From: Devosia sediminis
GTDB lineage: Bacteria > Pseudomonadota > Alphaproteobacteria > Rhizobiales > Devosiaceae
Assembly: GCF_016411825.1 (NCBI RefSeq)
Contig: NZ_JAEKMH010000001.1
Span: 1,302,001 to 1,366,000 of the forward strand
Direction of reading: 5' to 3'
DNA length: 64,000 nucleotides
Shown here: positions 39,017 to 48,490 of the stretch, one piece after another
Layout: each line of letters begins with the position of its first letter
Numbering within the stretch: the stretch's first letter is position 1
Program-made: the position numbers and the translations under genes
Notes under the pieces: generated by a model
What the model was told of the DNA's origin: nothing
What the model saw: the letters and a program-made list of their open reading frames with translations, nothing else
Databases searched by the model: none

Positions 39017-40324
39017 TTACTCCGCAGCGATCGACGGAACGGCGCCGTCGCTGGTGGATGAATAGGTGTATTGCTCGATCCGCGCCTCGATGGTGGGGCG
39101 GAAATTGCGGATCAGGCCCTGGATCGGCCAGGCGGCCGCGTCGCCGAGGGCGCAGATGGTGTGGCCTTCGATCTGCTTGGTCACTTCGAACAGCATGTCG
39201 ATTTCGCGCTTCTGGGCGCGGCCCTGCACCATGCGTTCCATGACGCGCATCATCCAGCCGGTGCCTTCGCGGCACGGCGTGCACTGGCCGCAGCTCTCGT
39301 GCTTGAAGAAGGCCGAGATCCGCCAGATGGCCTTGATGATGTCGGTGGACTTGTCCATGACGATCATGCCGCCGGTGCCGAAGCTCGACTTCTTCTCGCG
39401 CATGCCGTCAAAGTCCATGATGGCATCCATCATGTCCTCGCCCTTGACGACCGGGCAGGAGGCGCCGCCGGGAATGACGGCGAGAAGGTTGTCCCAGCCG
39501 CCGCGGATGCCGCCGCAATGCTTTTCGATGATGTCCTTGAAGCTCTCGCCCAGGGCTTCCTCGAAGGTGGCCGGCTTGTTCACATGGCCCGAGACCATGA
39601 ACAGCTTGGTGCCGACATTGTTGGGGCGGCCGATGGAGGAGAACCAGGCGCCGGAGCGGCGCAGGATTTCCGGCACAACGGCGATGGATTCGACGTTGTT
39701 GACCGTGGTCGGGTTGCCATAGACGCCCATGCCGGCAGGGAATGGCGGCTTGAGGCGCGGCTGGCCCTTCTTGCCTTCCAGCGATTCCATCAGCGCGGTT
39801 TCTTCGCCGCAGATGTAGGCGCCGGCGCCGTGGTGGACGATGATATCAAGGTCCCAGCCGTGGATGTTGTCCTTGCCGATCAGCTTGGCGTCGTAGGCCT
39901 CCTGGACGGCTTCCTCGAGGCGCTGACGTTCACGGATGAACTCGCCGCGCACATAGATGAAGGCCAGGTGCGCATCCATGGCACGGCAGGCGAGGAGGCA
40001 GCCTTCGATCAGGTGATGCGGATCGTGGCGCAGGATCTCGCGATCCTTGCATGTGCCGGGCTCGGATTCGTCGGCATTGACGAGCAGGTAGTGCGGACGA
40101 CCATCGCTCTGCTTGGGCATGAACGACCACTTGAGGCCCGTCGGGAAACCGGCGCCGCCGCGGCCGCGCAGGCCCGATGACTTCACTTCATTGGTGATCC
40201 AGTCGCGTCCCTGGTCGATGAACTCCTTGGTCCCGACCCAGCCACCGCGCTCGCGCGCGCCCTCCAGCCGCCAATCATGGTGACCATAGAGATTGGTGAA
40301 AATGCGATCCTTGTCAGCGAGCAT
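39017..40324 (-). CDS. nuoF: NADH-quinone oxidoreductase subunit F
   Basis: NADH-binding, FMN-containing subunit. The 435-residue protein has [20 protein letters not shown] near 55 (FMN/NADH), the glycine-rich [19 protein letters not shown] near 165 and the N3 cluster motif [15 protein letters not shown] near 340. All are intact. It starts just after a small membrane-protein gene that separates it from nuoE. Confidence 0.97.
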   Translation of the reverse strand: MLADKDRIFTNLYGHHDWRLEGARERGGWVGTKEFIDQGRDWITNEVKSSGLRGRGGAGFPTGLKWSFMPKQSDGRPHYLLVNADESEPGTCKDREILRHDPHHLIEGCLLACRAMDAHLAFIYVRGEFIRERQRLEEAVQEAYDAKLIGKDNIHGWDLDIIVHHGAGAYICGEETALMESLEGKKGQPRLKPPFPAGMGVYGNPTTVNNVESIAVVPEILRRSGAWFSSIGRPNNVGTKLFMVSGHVNKPATFEEALGESFKDIIEKHCGGIRGGWDNLLAVIPGGASCPVVKGEDMMDAIMDFDGMREKKSSFGTGGMIVMDKSTDIIKAIWRISAFFKHESCGQCTPCREGTGWMMRVMERMVQGRAQKREIDMLFEVTKQIEGHTICALGDAAAWPIQGLIRNFRPTIEARIEQYTYSSTSDGAVPSIAAE

Positions 40325-40326
40325 GA

Positions 40327-40530
40327 TCAGCTATTCCGCTTCCACAAAAAGACAAACCAGGCAGCAACGCCAATTGCTGCCCCGACCGCCGACGCCACAA
40401 GGCTCGGCAGCGTAAATCCGAAGACCATTTCAGCGCCGGTCACGACAAAGGTCGCCAGCACCACATAGACCACGCCAATGGCGTAGTCCTTGATGGTCAG
40501 CGTCCCGAAGTCGATGCGGCGAGTGGCCAT
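40327..40530 (-). CDS. Small membrane protein inside the nuo operon
   Basis: A 67-residue protein placed exactly between nuoE (its start abuts the nuoE stop) and nuoF (two-base gap). It has a short polar start ([17 protein letters not shown]), two hydrophobic helices ([20 protein letters not shown] and [18 protein letters not shown]) and a basic end (KRNS), suggesting a hairpin in the inner membrane. Such an extra gene at this site may be shared with other Hyphomicrobiales, though I recognise no named family. Position and spacing leave little doubt that it is transcribed and translated with complex I. It could be an accessory or assembly subunit; that is inference. Confidence 0.85.
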   Translation of the reverse strand: MATRRIDFGTLTIKDYAIGVVYVVLATFVVTGAEMVFGFTLPSLVASAVGAAIGVAAWFVFLWKRNS

Positions 40531-41862
40531 TTAGCGCGGATCCTTCCCGAATACCCGGCGGTATTCCTCGACACCGCCGCGCGCCAGAGCCTCGGCCTGC
40601 CCTACCCAATTGTCGCGCTGCACGCGGCCGCGGAAATTGAGCGCCTCGTCGATGCGCGCCATATCTGCCGGAGCAAGCCGGGCGACCTGGTCGTACCTCG
40701 TAACACCGAGTTCGTTGAGCTTGCGCTCGATCACCGGACCCACACCCGAAATGAGCTTGAGGTCGTCCGCTGCGCCTTCAGGACGCTCGAACAGCGGCTG
40801 CAATGCGCCGCCCTTTTCGCGGGTCGGCACGACTTCGTTGGGATTGGCAGCCGGAGCCTTGATGGCAGGTTTGGTCTTCTTGACCGCGGCCGAGGCATTG
40901 TCATCAGCCGGCGATGTAGCCTTGGCTTTACCCACGGCCTTGCCGCCATCAACCTTGCCGGCCTCCGACTCAGCGCCGGAAGCACCTTCCCGCATGGCGT
41001 CGTTGGGCTTGCCGTTGGCCTTGGCCGCGGTGTCGGCAGCGGCGCGCTCGCCTTCGGCCTTGGCCTGGCTGACCTTGGCAGATTTGGGCGTACCCTTGAT
41101 GGCCGGGGCGTTTTCCTCGGTGACATCCTTGGGACGTGCTGCGGTGGTCGGCGTGGCCGGAGCGGCCGGGGTTGCGGCAGGCGCCGGTGCGGCGGCGGGG
41201 GCCGGCGCTTCGGGAGCCGGCGGGGGCACGAACTTTTCGCGCGTCGCGGTCGGCGTTTCGAGCAGCGTGGTGCGACCACCAAATGCCGCCGACGTCTGGC
41301 GATCGATCTGCGGGCCGGGCTTAATCGTGTCACCCTTGCCCGCGGCAAAGGCATCGACGATCTCTTCCAGACGACCGGGCGTCAGGTCCTCGTAGGCGTC
41401 GTGATAGATCATGACCATGGGCGCGTTGACACAGGCGCCAAGGCACTCGACCTCTTCCCAGCTCATCGTACCATCGGCGTTAAGATGGTGTGGCTCGGGG
41501 TGGATCTTGGACTTGCAGACCTCGATCAGGTCCCCTGCCCCGCGCAGCATGCAGGGCGTGGTGCCGCAGACCTGGATATGCGCGTTCCTGCCCACTGGGG
41601 CGAGCTGGAACTGAGTGTAAAAGGTCGCGACTTCGAGGACACGGATATAGGCCATATCCAGCATCTCGGCGACCTTTTCGATGGTCGCGCGGGTGACCCA
41701 GCCATCCTGATCCTGCGCACGCATGAGCAGAGGAATAACGGCAGACTGCTGACGGCCAACGGGGTAAAGCGCGATGCGCTTTTCGGCCCAGGCCTGGTTT
41801 TCAGCATTGAACGCAAAACTCGCCGGCTGCACCGACTCGTCTGCAAGGCGTCGCGTAGACAT
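40531..41862 (-). CDS. nuoE: NADH-quinone oxidoreductase subunit E with long C-terminal extension
   Basis: Thioredoxin-like subunit carrying the N1a [2Fe-2S] cluster. The N-terminal ~180 residues are the standard NuoE, with ligands in CGTTPCMLRGA near 97 and ECLGACVNAPMV near 138. The protein continues to 443 residues, more than twice the E. coli length. An Ala/Pro/Lys-rich, low-complexity linker (about 185-365) leads to a final domain of about 78 residues beginning DDLKLISGVGPVIERKLNEL, which looks like a helix-hairpin-helix-type fold. The extension is in one continuous frame, so it is a real fusion. NuoD overlaps its start by one base. Confidence 0.94.
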   Translation of the reverse strand: MSTRRLADESVQPASFAFNAENQAWAEKRIALYPVGRQQSAVIPLLMRAQDQDGWVTRATIEKVAEMLDMAYIRVLEVATFYTQFQLAPVGRNAHIQVCGTTPCMLRGAGDLIEVCKSKIHPEPHHLNADGTMSWEEVECLGACVNAPMVMIYHDAYEDLTPGRLEEIVDAFAAGKGDTIKPGPQIDRQTSAAFGGRTTLLETPTATREKFVPPPAPEAPAPAAAPAPAATPAAPATPTTAARPKDVTEENAPAIKGTPKSAKVSQAKAEGERAAADTAAKANGKPNDAMREGASGAESEAGKVDGGKAVGKAKATSPADDNASAAVKKTKPAIKAPAANPNEVVPTREKGGALQPLFERPEGAADDLKLISGVGPVIERKLNELGVTRYDQVARLAPADMARIDEALNFRGRVQRDNWVGQAEALARGGVEEYRRVFGKDPR

Positions 41863-43052
41863 CAGCGATCCACCTCTCCGAACACAATATCAATCGAACC
41901 CAGGATCGCCGTCACGTCGGCCAGCATGTGCTTGCGGCAGAGGTAGTCCATGGCGCTCAGATGGGCGAAGCCCGGCGCACGGATATGGCAGCGATAGGGC
42001 TTGTTGGTGCCGTCGGACACCAGATAGACGCCAAACTCGCCCTTGGGCGCTTCGACGGCGGCGTAGATCTCGCCGGCGGGAACCTTGTAGCCCTCGGTAT
42101 AGAGCTTGAAGTGGTGGATGAGCGCCTCCATGGACTGCTTCATCTCGCCACGCTTGGGCGGTACCACCTTGCCGTCGGTCGAGGCCACGGGCCCCTTGCC
42201 GTCGGGGGCATTCAGCTTCTGGACGCACTGGCGCATGATCTCGTTGGCCTGGCGCATTTCTTCCATGCGGATCAGGTAACGATCATAGCAGTCGCCATTG
42301 GAGCCGACCGGAACGTCGAATTCCATTTCGGCGTAGGCGTCATAAGGCTGCGCCTTGCGCAGGTCCCAGGCAGCACCGGAAGCGCGCACCATGACGCCCG
42401 AGAAACCACGGCCCCAGGCTTCCTCGAGCGGAACGACGCCGATATCGACATTGCGCTGCTTGAAGATGCGGTTGGCAGTCAGCAGCGTGTCGATGTCCTT
42501 GAGCGCCTTGGGGAACTCGTCGCAGAACACGCCGATATCGTCGATCAGGGCCTGGGGCAGATCCTGGTGGACGCCACCGGGACGGAAATAGGCGGCGTGC
42601 ATGCGGGCGCCCGAGGCGCGCTCATAGAACACCATGAGCTTTTCGCGCTGCTCGAAACCCCAGAGCGGCGGGGTCAGCGCGCCGATGTCCATGGCCTGGG
42701 TGGTCACGTTCATCAGGTGGGCGAGCAGGCGGCCGATCTCGGCATACAGCACGCGAATGAGCTGGCCACGGCGCGGCACCTCGATGTCGAGCATGCGCTC
42801 GACGGCCAGGGCAAAGGCATGCTCCTGGTTCATCGGCGCCACGTAATCGAGGCGATCGAAATAGGGCACGGCCTGCAGGTAGGTCTTGTACTCGATCAGC
42901 TTTTCGGTGCCGCGATGCAGGAGACCGACATGCGGATCGACACGCTCAACGACCTCGCCATCGAGCTCGAGGATCATGCGCAGCACGCCGTGCGCCGAGG
43001 GGTGCACGGGACCGAAGTTCAGGGTGAAATTGCGAACGTCGACTTCGGACAT
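41862..43052 (-). CDS. nuoD: NADH-quinone oxidoreductase subunit D
   Basis: 49-kDa-type subunit forming the quinone site with NuoB. From ATG 43052 it is 396 residues. It begins with [17 protein letters not shown], the quinone-site His loop, and ends with the conserved DIVFGEVDR terminus. The frame is open 17 codons further up inside nuoC; ATG 43052 sharing a base with the nuoC stop (TGATG) is the standard coupled start. Confidence 0.97.
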   Translation of the reverse strand: MSEVDVRNFTLNFGPVHPSAHGVLRMILELDGEVVERVDPHVGLLHRGTEKLIEYKTYLQAVPYFDRLDYVAPMNQEHAFALAVERMLDIEVPRRGQLIRVLYAEIGRLLAHLMNVTTQAMDIGALTPPLWGFEQREKLMVFYERASGARMHAAYFRPGGVHQDLPQALIDDIGVFCDEFPKALKDIDTLLTANRIFKQRNVDIGVVPLEEAWGRGFSGVMVRASGAAWDLRKAQPYDAYAEMEFDVPVGSNGDCYDRYLIRMEEMRQANEIMRQCVQKLNAPDGKGPVASTDGKVVPPKRGEMKQSMEALIHHFKLYTEGYKVPAGEIYAAVEAPKGEFGVYLVSDGTNKPYRCHIRAPGFAHLSAMDYLCRKHMLADVTAILGSIDIVFGEVDR

Positions 43053-43684
43053 CAGTTCTTCGCCTTCTCGTCGCCGGGCAGCACGTAATCGGTACCTTCC
43101 CAAGGCGACAGATAATCGAACGAGCGGAATTCCTGGGCCAGGGTCACCGGCTCGTAGACCACGCGCTTGCGCTCTTCGTCGTAGCGAACCTCGACAAAGC
43201 CGGTCAGCGGGAAGTCCTTGCGCAGCGGATGGCCATCAAAACCGTAATCGGTGAGGATGCGGCGCAGATCGGGGTGGCCGGAGAACAGCACGCCGTAAAG
43301 ATCGTAGGTCTCGCGCTCGAACCAGTTGGCGCCGGAATAGACGCCGCAGATCGACGGGACCGGCGTCGCGTCGTCGGCCTCGAGCTTGACGCGGATGCGC
43401 TGGTTCAGGTGCGGGCTGAGGAAATGGTAGACCACGTCGAAGCGGAATTCGCGAGCCGGATAGTCAGCACCGCACACGTCGACGAAGCTGATGAACCGGC
43501 ACTTCGGATCATCACGCAGGAAAGTCGCCACATTGACGATCGAATCGCGGGCCACGGTGACGGTGAGGTCGTCATAGGCCACGTCGAAACCCAGCACGGC
43601 ATCGCCCAGGGACGCGGCGACATGCTCGCCAAGTGTCACCAGCGGGTCGATTGCAATCGGCTCGACAACAACAGTTTCGTCCAT
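43052..43684 (-). CDS. nuoC: NADH-quinone oxidoreductase subunit C
   Basis: 30-kDa-type hydrophilic subunit. The 210-residue protein shows the signature [20 protein letters not shown] near 125 and [19 protein letters not shown] near 145. It is separate from NuoD, as in most alphaproteobacteria and unlike the E. coli fusion. It lies nine bases after nuoB. Confidence 0.97.
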   Translation of the reverse strand: MDETVVVEPIAIDPLVTLGEHVAASLGDAVLGFDVAYDDLTVTVARDSIVNVATFLRDDPKCRFISFVDVCGADYPAREFRFDVVYHFLSPHLNQRIRVKLEADDATPVPSICGVYSGANWFERETYDLYGVLFSGHPDLRRILTDYGFDGHPLRKDFPLTGFVEVRYDEERKRVVYEPVTLAQEFRSFDYLSPWEGTDYVLPGDEKAKN

Positions 43685-43693
43685 GCCCCTGCC

Positions 43694-44275
43694 CTATCGT
43701 TCGATCGTGCCGTCGCGGCGAATCTTCTTCTGGAGAAGGAGAATGCCGTAAAGAAGCGCTTCGGCGGTGGGGGGGCAGCCGGGCACATAGACGTCCACCG
43801 GAAGCACCCGGTCGCAACCGCGCACAACGGAATAGGAATAGTGATAGTAGCCGCCGCCATTAGCGCAACTGCCCATGGAGATGACGTAGCGCGGCTCGGG
43901 CATCTGGTCGTAGACCTTACGCAGAGCCGGGGCCATCTTGTTGGTCAGCGTGCCGGCGACGATCAGCACGTCGGACTGGCGCGGCGAGGCGCGCGGCGCA
44001 GTGCCGAAGCGCTCGATGTCGTAGCGCGGCATGGACATCTGCATCATTTCCACGGCGCAGCAGGCCAGGCCGGTCTGCATCCACATCAGCGAGCCGGTAC
44101 GGGCCCAGGTGATGAGCTGCGACACGGTGGTGACAAGGAAACCCTTGTCGGCCAACTCGTTGTTTACGCCGGCGAAAAACGGATCATCAGCGCCAAATGG
44201 CTTGCCGGTTGCCGGATCGATCGCGCCGGTGGGACGCGGGGTAACCAGTGTCGAACTGGACGGGCTCAATCCCAT
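43694..44275 (-). CDS. nuoB: NADH-quinone oxidoreductase subunit B
   Basis: Carries cluster N2, which reduces quinone. The 193-residue protein has the tandem cysteines of [19 protein letters not shown] near 70, [14 protein letters not shown] near 135 and [16 protein letters not shown] near 163, the complete N2 ligand set. The N-terminal ~30 residues are a Pro/Thr-rich extension. It overlaps nuoA by ten bases. Confidence 0.97.
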   Translation of the reverse strand: MGLSPSSSTLVTPRPTGAIDPATGKPFGADDPFFAGVNNELADKGFLVTTVSQLITWARTGSLMWMQTGLACCAVEMMQMSMPRYDIERFGTAPRASPRQSDVLIVAGTLTNKMAPALRKVYDQMPEPRYVISMGSCANGGGYYHYSYSVVRGCDRVLPVDVYVPGCPPTAEALLYGILLLQKKIRRDGTIER

Positions 44276-44631
44276 TCCAGAGCTCCCTTACGCCATTCAT
44301 AGATAAAGCCGATGGTGAGCACGCCCAGGAAGATCATCATGGACCAGAAGCCGAACCAGCCCACGTCCCGGAAGGCCACAGCCCAGGGGAAGAGGAAAGC
44401 CACTTCGAGGTCGAAAATGATGAAGAGAATTGCCACCAGATAGAAGCGGACATCCACCTTCATGCGCGCGTCGCTGAAGGCGTCGAAGCCCGCTTCGAAC
44501 GCGGATACCTTTTCCGGATCCGGACGCTTCACGGCGACCAGGAAGGGAGCCACCAGAAGCGCGCCGCCGATCAGAGCAGCCAAGGCGATGAAGATGACAA
44601 TGGGCAGGTAATTGCTGAGCAATTCAGTCAT
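44266..44631 (-). CDS. nuoA: NADH-quinone oxidoreductase subunit A
   Basis: Three-helix membrane subunit at the arm junction of complex I. The 121-residue protein has the conserved [20 protein letters not shown] loop near 41 and [20 protein letters not shown] near 70. It is the first gene of nuoABCDE-x-FGHIJKLMN. The operon promoter should lie in the 437-base gap upstream, but I could not place it. Confidence 0.97.
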   Translation of the reverse strand: MTELLSNYLPIVIFIALAALIGGALLVAPFLVAVKRPDPEKVSAFEAGFDAFSDARMKVDVRFYLVAILFIIFDLEVAFLFPWAVAFRDVGWFGFWSMMIFLGVLTIGFIYEWRKGALEWD

Positions 44632-45038
44632 GCGGCAGCCTGTAGTTCAAACCGGCCAGGGCGGCCGAGAAGCACATGGACCGCGATGCAATTGGGGCAG
44701 CCGGGCCGATGCGCCAGTGATGCGGAACGGCTTAGACCTTCCCCCCAAACGTTTCAAGGGAAAGAAAATATGAGCAAAATAATCATGTAACCGGCCGCCC
44801 GGAATTGCTTCGAAGCGGCTCGCAAAGGGGCAAATCGCGCAACAGATTTGCGAAAACAAGCGGTCACGCAGCAAGCGGCCGGAATGGATGCGCAGGTGCT
44901 AGACCGATAGTTAGCAGGATGAGGCAGCCATCCGCGAATCTCTCAAGGGCCGCATGGCGACCATCCCGGGCGGCCACAAAACCAAAACGGCGAACCGATG
45001 GAATCGGTCCGCCGAGATGGGTTGCAAGATTGAAGGTA
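44632..45038. other. nuoA upstream region
   Basis: About 400 bases between nuoA and the terminator of the next gene. It should carry the nuo promoter and leader. There is an AT-richer patch around 44760-44790, but no -35/-10 pair I would defend. No gene seen: frames present are short and lack ribosome sites. Confidence 0.5.
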
Positions 45039-45058
45039 CCGGGGCGAATCCGCCCCGG
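45039..45058 (-). terminator. Hairpin after the first outer-membrane barrel gene
   Basis: Perfect 8-bp stem CCGGGGCG-N4-CGCCCCGG ten bases past the stop at 45069, followed on the minus strand by TACCTTCAATC. The T content is low, so efficiency is uncertain. Confidence 0.65.
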
Positions 45059-45068
45059 CACGCCAAAC

Positions 45069-45650
45069 TTAGAAGTGGTAGAACACGCCAACGGTGGCCT
45101 TGGCCGACTCGAAGAAGGCGTCGCCAGCGGTGTGCGAGAAATCGCCCTGGCCGACAACTTCACCGCGAACGGTGACGACGTCGTTGACGGCGAATTCAAC
45201 ACCACCACCGAGCTGGTACACAGCTTCAGAGGTTGCGTTGTGACGGGTGCTGTAGCCAACGCCACCGAGGGCATAGACCAGAGCGTTGTCGGTCACGACG
45301 GCACCAACGCGCAGGTTCGCGAAGAACTCGCTGGAGCTGGTGGCGTTGTGGTTCCAGTTGTAGTCAGCGGTGACTTCAACGCCGAGCAGAACCGGGTCGA
45401 CGGGGATGAAGTTCACGCCGACGGCGGCACCGATGACGCCATAGGTCGCCGAAGTGGTCGAACCGGCATAGACGTTGGAGCCAACGAACTGGCCGCCGAC
45501 GCGAGCACCGACATAGAGACCTTCCCAGTCGAAGCCGGCCGGGGTGTAGATCGGTTCCGGGGTAACCGGAATGATGAGGTCAGCAGCCTGAGCGCCACCA
45601 ACCATGAGAGCCGCGGCGGAAACGCCAATGGCCAGAGAACGTACAAACAT
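45069..45650 (-). CDS. Small outer-membrane beta-barrel protein
   Basis: A 193-residue protein with a Sec signal peptide (MFVRSLAIGVSAAALMVGG, cleavage after AQA). The mature part has alternating hydrophobic strands and starts FDWEGLYVGARVGGQF, like the Omp25/Omp31-type porins and surface antigens of Hyphomicrobiales. It ends in the outer-membrane aromatic signature VGVFYHF, which BamA recognises. Eight strands would fit the length. ATG 45650 is chosen (GGGAG eight bases upstream); five more codons are open above it. Related in layout to the next gene. Exact role unknown. Confidence 0.8.
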   Translation of the reverse strand: MFVRSLAIGVSAAALMVGGAQAADLIIPVTPEPIYTPAGFDWEGLYVGARVGGQFVGSNVYAGSTTSATYGVIGAAVGVNFIPVDPVLLGVEVTADYNWNHNATSSSEFFANLRVGAVVTDNALVYALGGVGYSTRHNATSEAVYQLGGGVEFAVNDVVTVRGEVVGQGDFSHTAGDAFFESAKATVGVFYHF

Positions 45651-45950
45651 GTCTTGCACTCCCATAGAGTTAACCGTAGTCGACCGATAGATGCCTCACA
45701 GGCGTGCGGCTGACAAGGGTATCAACGCCCAAATCTGGCAGTGCGGATAAGATTCCATGACCATTTGCGGGCAGGTGTTGCAGGAACACCATGGAATTGG
45801 TTCAATTTGATACAAATACCATCAGTCGGCCGCGATCCCTGACCGCACGATGGCGAGATTGTGGCAAATTCCTAACGAAATCTTGCAGTTTATATCGAGA
45901 AGTCGCGGCAATCCGTGCTGCTCCGCGGGACGCGTGCCGAATCGGAACGA
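45651..45950. other. Region between the two barrel genes
   Basis: A 300-base gap with a relatively AT-rich stretch (45790-45910). It presumably holds the promoter for the gene ending at 45069, but no convincing -10/-35 pair is visible. No gene or repeat seen. Confidence 0.5.
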
Positions 45951-46502
45951 CTAGAAGTGGAAGCTGGCACCAAGCGAGAACTGGTCAGTGGCCTCGGTGC
46001 CCTGGACAGGAAAGCTGTGCAGGTATTGGGCCCGGACCGAGACGGAATCGGTCAATCCCAATTCGACCCCACCGCCTACTAGAACGTCCTGTTCTTCCGG
46101 CGCGCCCAAATTCACACCATAGCCGGCGGCGCCGTAGGTCATGACGTTGTCAGCGACAACCAGCCCGGCGCGCCCGAGCACCTGCCCCTCTACCGTCCCG
46201 GACGCTACCTCGGTCTCGGGAATTCCGGTCAGCGCCACTTCGGCGCCAAGGAGATAAAAGTCGAACTGCGTATTGACGCCCGCATGAATTCCCACGCCAG
46301 CCTGAAGGTCCCCCTCACCAGCGTGTACGCCGCTCCCATGCACGCCGGCATAGAAGCCGTTCCAGTCGAAGCCGGACGAACGGGCAACGGGGAGCGCTGC
46401 ATCGGTAGAGGTGGTTATGGTGATCGGGTCGGCAGCCAGGGCCAAGCCGGGAAGTGCCGTACTCATCAAGGTCGCAAGGGCGATAGTCGAAGCAATACGC
46501 AT
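45951..46502 (-). CDS. Small outer-membrane beta-barrel protein, paralogue
   Basis: A 183-residue protein with a signal peptide (MRIASTIALATLMSTALPG, cleavage after LALAA-D) and a mature start SSGFDWNGFYAGVHGSG that parallels FDWEGLYVGARVGG of its neighbour. It ends FSLGASFHF, again with terminal aromatic Phe. ATG 46502 has GGGAAGG five bases upstream; 12 further codons open above it are not used. The two neighbours look like diverged copies of one small barrel family inserted between tRNA-Asp and nuoA. Confidence 0.78.
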   Translation of the reverse strand: MRIASTIALATLMSTALPGLALAADPITITTSTDAALPVARSSGFDWNGFYAGVHGSGVHAGEGDLQAGVGIHAGVNTQFDFYLLGAEVALTGIPETEVASGTVEGQVLGRAGLVVADNVMTYGAAGYGVNLGAPEEQDVLVGGGVELGLTDSVSVRAQYLHSFPVQGTEATDQFSLGASFHF

Positions 46503-46614
46503 CGCAGCCTTCCCTGTTCGAGCCGAGTCGTCATTCAACGCGGATCATGGGGGCCCGGTTCCGGAAGAGGGCTGGCGGCGGGCCCCTCAAGTCACTGTGA
46601 CCGCAGAAATAAGG

Positions 46615-47349
46615 TCATGACACCGGCAGCATTCCGACAAGCGCCGGCTCCGCCCGGAAGCTTTCGGGAAAGAGGGCCTCGAGCGCGGCGATCTTGGGCA
46701 GATCGTGCACCACAATATAGGGCCAGTCGGGGTTCAGCGTCAGAAAGTCCTGGTGATACTGCTCGGCGGGGTAAAATGCGTCGAACGGCTCAATCGTCGT
46801 GACAATGGGGCCTTCGAACAGATTGGCGGCATCGAGCTGAGCGATGTAGGCGCGGACCACCTCCTCTTCCTCGGCGGTGCGCACGAAGATGGTGGAGCGA
46901 TACTGTGTGCCGCGATCCGGGCCCTGGAAATTGAGCTGCGTCGGGTTGTGGGCGACGGAGAAGAAGATGTGCAGCAGGTCCCCGTAACTGACCTGTGACG
47001 GATCGTAGGTGATCTCGACGGTTTCGGCGTGGCCGGTATCGCCGCGGGTGGTCAGATCGTAGGTCGCGGTTTCGGCCGCACCGCCGGAATAGCCGGAGAC
47101 GGCATTGCTGACACCCTTCACCCGCTGGAAAACACCCTGGACACCCCAGAAGCAGCCGCCTGCAAAGGTCGCCGTCGCGGTCGTGCCAGTTGCCTCGAGA
47201 TCGAGCGCCGGTGACGGAATTTCGACAGGCGCTTCCTGGGCACGCACAGGACGCGCAAAAGGAAGGGCCAGGACCGGCAAGGCGGCGAGGCCGAGCAGGA
47301 TGGTGCGGCGGCGTGGCTGGGTGAGGCTGATGGGTGAGCGGGCGGGCAT
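46615..47349 (-). CDS. msrA: Exported peptide methionine sulfoxide reductase A
   Basis: Reduces methionine-S-sulfoxide. The 244-residue protein has the catalytic GGCFWGVQGVF motif near 65, SGYSGGAAETATYDL near 90 and the PAEQYHQDFL substrate motif near 195. The first ~38 residues are an export signal with a PRRRTILLG twin-arginine-like stretch, a hydrophobic core and ARPVRAQ cleavage, so this copy probably acts in the periplasm, perhaps via Tat. I see no cysteine other than the catalytic one in the mature domain, so recycling would need an external thiol. GAGG lies eight bases before the ATG. Confidence 0.9.
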   Translation of the reverse strand: MPARSPISLTQPRRRTILLGLAALPVLALPFARPVRAQEAPVEIPSPALDLEATGTTATATFAGGCFWGVQGVFQRVKGVSNAVSGYSGGAAETATYDLTTRGDTGHAETVEITYDPSQVSYGDLLHIFFSVAHNPTQLNFQGPDRGTQYRSTIFVRTAEEEEVVRAYIAQLDAANLFEGPIVTTIEPFDAFYPAEQYHQDFLTLNPDWPYIVVHDLPKIAALEALFPESFRAEPALVGMLPVS

Positions 47350-47487
47350 GGCGGGGACCTCGTGCTGATCTATTGATAGCAGATACGGTCAGACAGGGGC
47401 CAAAGTTACAGGCGGGCCATATGATTTGCGAGGGGCGCCGAAGGCTGCGCTACCCTTTGAACAACCATTGATTTCAATGAGAAAGGG

Positions 47488-47564
<77 letters not shown>

Positions 47565-47798
47565 AGCGCTTGCGAACAAGTCGTTCGCGCAACGTGGCGT
47601 CCATGTACTGGCCCCCATATGTGAAGTCAAGCGCCGCTGCGGAATTCTGCCGGAGATTTTTGGAAATCGGCCACGCCGCCTGTGGAAAACTTTTTTATCT
47701 CAAGGCTTAGGGGCAATAAGCTCATGTGACCGATCAACGACCGATCGCACAGGATAGGATCTGAAATGAACGAAAGCCGCGCAGGATCGCGGTGGGAA

Positions 47799-47874
47799 TG
47801 GTGGGCGATGACGGACTCGAACCGCCGACATCCTCGGTGTAAACGAGGCGCTCTACCAACTGAGCTAATCGCCC
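47799..47874 (-). tRNA. tRNA-Val (TAC)
   Basis: 76 bases on the minus strand beginning GGGCGATTAGCTCAGTTGG and ending in ACCA. Acceptor GGGCGAT pairs perfectly with ATCGCCC, the anticodon loop TTTACAC gives TAC, and the T arm has GGTTCGAGTCC. CCA is encoded. The order hup, tRNA-Val, tRNA-Asp, then nuo is usual for this group. Confidence 0.97.
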
Positions 47875-47957
47875 GAATAGGGTCCAGGACCCCTCAAGTG
47901 AACGGCGCCCTGATTAGGGTGCCCTTCCCCGCCCGTCAACTGACTTTTGCGGATATG

Positions 47958-47989
47958 AAAACGGCCCCGGCGCAAACCGCACGGGGCCG
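47958..47989 (-). terminator. Rho-independent terminator of hup
   Basis: Minus-strand 8-bp stem CGGCCCCG/CGGGGCCG (47962-47969, 47982-47989) with a 12-base loop, followed by TTTTC. Located 28 bases past the hup stop. Confidence 0.85.
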
Positions 47990-48016
47990 ATTGCCGATTA
48001 AGGCAAGGCGGCGATC

Positions 48017-48289
48017 TTAGTTGATCGCATCCTTGAGGCCCTTGCCGGGCTTGAACTTGGCCTGGTTCGAAGCAGGAATCTGAATCTCGGCGCCGGTGGC
48101 AGGGTTGCGACCGGTGGAAGCCTTGCGCTGGGACACGGCGAAAGTGCCGAAGCCGACCAGACGGACTTCTTCGCCACCCTTGAGAGCAGCAGTAATGGCC
48201 TCGAACACTGCGTCAACCGCTTCGGCGGCCTGTGCCTTGGTGATCGTAGCCTTGTCGGCAACGACGCCAACCAGATCGTTTTTGTTCAT
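48017..48289 (-). CDS. hup: DNA-binding protein HU
   Basis: Nucleoid protein that bends DNA as a dimer. The 90-residue protein shows AVDAVFEAITAALKGGEEVR, LVGFGTFAVSQRKASTGRNP and the DNA-arm ATGAEIQIPASNQAKFKPGK, the complete HU/IHF signature; the start MNKNDLVGVVADKA is typical of HU rather than IHF. In many relatives lon precedes hup; here an MFS exporter does. It has its own terminator. Confidence 0.96.
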   Translation of the reverse strand: MNKNDLVGVVADKATITKAQAAEAVDAVFEAITAALKGGEEVRLVGFGTFAVSQRKASTGRNPATGAEIQIPASNQAKFKPGKGLKDAIN

Positions 48290-48490
48290 AGCGTTTCCTC
48301 ACAGTGAATGCCCGCCGTCTCTGGCGAACGAAAACGCCGACAACCTTTTGCGATTCTGCGCGGAGCGCAAGGAAATCCGGGGGTTTTCGGCTGCCCGACG
48401 GTGCAAAGCTGTTAATGGACCGGAAAAATGGACCCTGCAACCCCGGATAAGCGGAAAAGCCGGGATTGCGGCGGATTGTCCCCGGTTTGC

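Noticed and set aside
39012-39284. Longer NuoG start inside nuoF
   Set aside because: The extension is nuoF in another frame; MANIKVDG at 39011 is the conserved start.
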